From Lachnoclostridium sp. UBA5725 (GTDB lineage Bacteria; Bacillota; Clostridia; Lachnospirales; Lachnospiraceae), in NCBI GenBank assembly GCA_002419585.1, contig DIGJ01000016.1, positions 1 to 22,704 of the forward strand: a DNA stretch of 22,704 nt, in the 5' to 3' direction. Every line of letters begins with the position of its first letter. Position 1 is the stretch's first letter. Shown here one piece after another: positions 22,451-22,704 of this stretch. The notes beneath the pieces were generated by a model that worked only from the letters and a program-made list of their open reading frames with translations, did no database searches and was not told the origin of the DNA. The position numbers and the translations under genes are program-made.

Positions 22451-22501
22451 CCGCGGCCCCGACCTTGGCAAGGTCGTGCTCCACCACTGAGCCACTCGCG
22501 C
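22430..22501 (-). tRNA. tRNA-Gly (anticodon GCC)
   Basis: 72 nt on the minus strand, folding into a full cloverleaf: acceptor GCGCGAG with CTCGCGC, D-stem GCTC/GAGC, anticodon stem CGACC/GGTCG around TTGCCAA (GCC), T-stem GCGGG/CCCGT around TTCGAGT. CCA is not encoded. Its 3' part is the attachment site of the mobile element. Confidence 0.96.
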
Positions 22502-22532
22502 ATACTCGATATTTCGTTACCGAACAATCAAT

Positions 22533-22561
22533 ATGATACAATATGTAGTTGTATTTGTCAA
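22533..22561 (-). promoter_or_regulatory. tRNA-Gly promoter
   Basis: On the minus strand a perfect TTGACA (22561-22556), 17 bases, then TATCAT (22538-22533), 32 bases before the tRNA 5' end. Confidence 0.85.
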
Positions 22562-22652
22562 CTGGAATTTAAAAAAAATTAAAAAAATTATGCCCCATTT
22601 CTGATCATGTCTTTATGTACCACATATGATTATGTCCCATTCGGACTCCATA

Positions 22653-22661
22653 TGGTATACT
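22653..22661 (+). promoter_or_regulatory. Likely promoter of the gene at the right edge
   Basis: TGG-TATACT is an extended -10 (22653-22661). The -35 place (TGTCCC) is poor. It lies 37 bases before the start codon at 22698. Confidence 0.4.
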
Positions 22662-22697
22662 TATCCCTCATAACTATAAGAAATGAGGAGACTACAA

Positions 22698-22704
22698 ATG
22701 CGAA
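22698..22704 (+). CDS. Start of an unknown gene cut by the window edge
   Basis: ATGCGAA at the last seven bases has GAGGAG eight bases upstream and an extended -10 promoter before it, so it is probably a real start. Only two codons are visible, so nothing can be said of the product. Confidence 0.45.

Noticed and set aside
22327..22527. Minus-strand open frame across the tRNA-Gly gene
   Set aside because: It reads through a perfect tRNA cloverleaf and a terminator, so it is not a protein gene.
22587..22650. Two similar stretches (TATGCCCCATT and TATGTCCCATT) about 40 bases apart before the last gene
   Set aside because: The match is short and AT-rich sequence makes such repeats likely by chance; no regulator type is suggested.

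Overview
The window looks like chromosomal DNA of a low-GC Firmicute of the class Clostridia, most like Lachnospiraceae. The reasons are the AT-rich base use, strong AGGAGG-type ribosome binding sites, a type III glutamine synthetase, a class A RNase P RNA, an M29-type aminopeptidase and a MobV/Tn916-like mobile element. I cannot name the species.

Left edge (1-284): the end of an insertion sequence, with the 5' part of a transposase-type helix-turn-helix gene on the minus strand. Its leader folds into a hairpin that covers the ribosome binding site. Next is a flavin reductase-like gene (minus). A plus-strand operon follows: a DUF624/YesL-like membrane protein, the glycogen branching enzyme glgB and an MscS-type mechanosensitive channel, closed by a terminator. 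Type III glutamine synthetase (plus) and an L-lactate dehydrogenase-like gene (minus) converge on one long bidirectional terminator. Then come typA/bipA (minus) and, divergent from it, rnpB with a clear promoter and terminator; an M29 aminopeptidase with a long N-terminal extension; purE; and a TetR regulator co-transcribed with two alpha/beta hydrolases.

Right part (16151-22450): an integrated mobile element of about 6.3 kb inside a tRNA-Gly(GCC) gene. A 22-bp direct repeat of the tRNA 3' end marks both ends (16151-16172 and 22429-22450). From left to right it holds three 11-bp integrase arm-site repeats, a RarA-like N-terminal fragment with an in-frame stop, a secreted protein with GYDxx pentad repeats and an FN3-like C-terminus (cargo), a regulated rep promoter and a GC hairpin that may be a rolling-circle origin, a Rep protein joining an HUH endonuclease to an SF3 helicase, two small charged proteins, an oriT that closely copies the pMV158 arrangement, a MobV relaxase, and a Tn916-like tyrosine integrase whose conserved N-terminus has no AUG start. 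The element has no conjugation pore genes, so it is best read as an integrative mobilizable element, or an integrated mobilizable rolling-circle plasmid. It brings its own terminator for the tRNA gene; the old tRNA terminator is stranded beyond the far end.

The most noteworthy parts are the HUH-SF3 Rep with its candidate origin, the oriT/MobV pair, the non-AUG integrase start, the replacement tRNA terminator and the RBS-masking hairpin of the insertion sequence.
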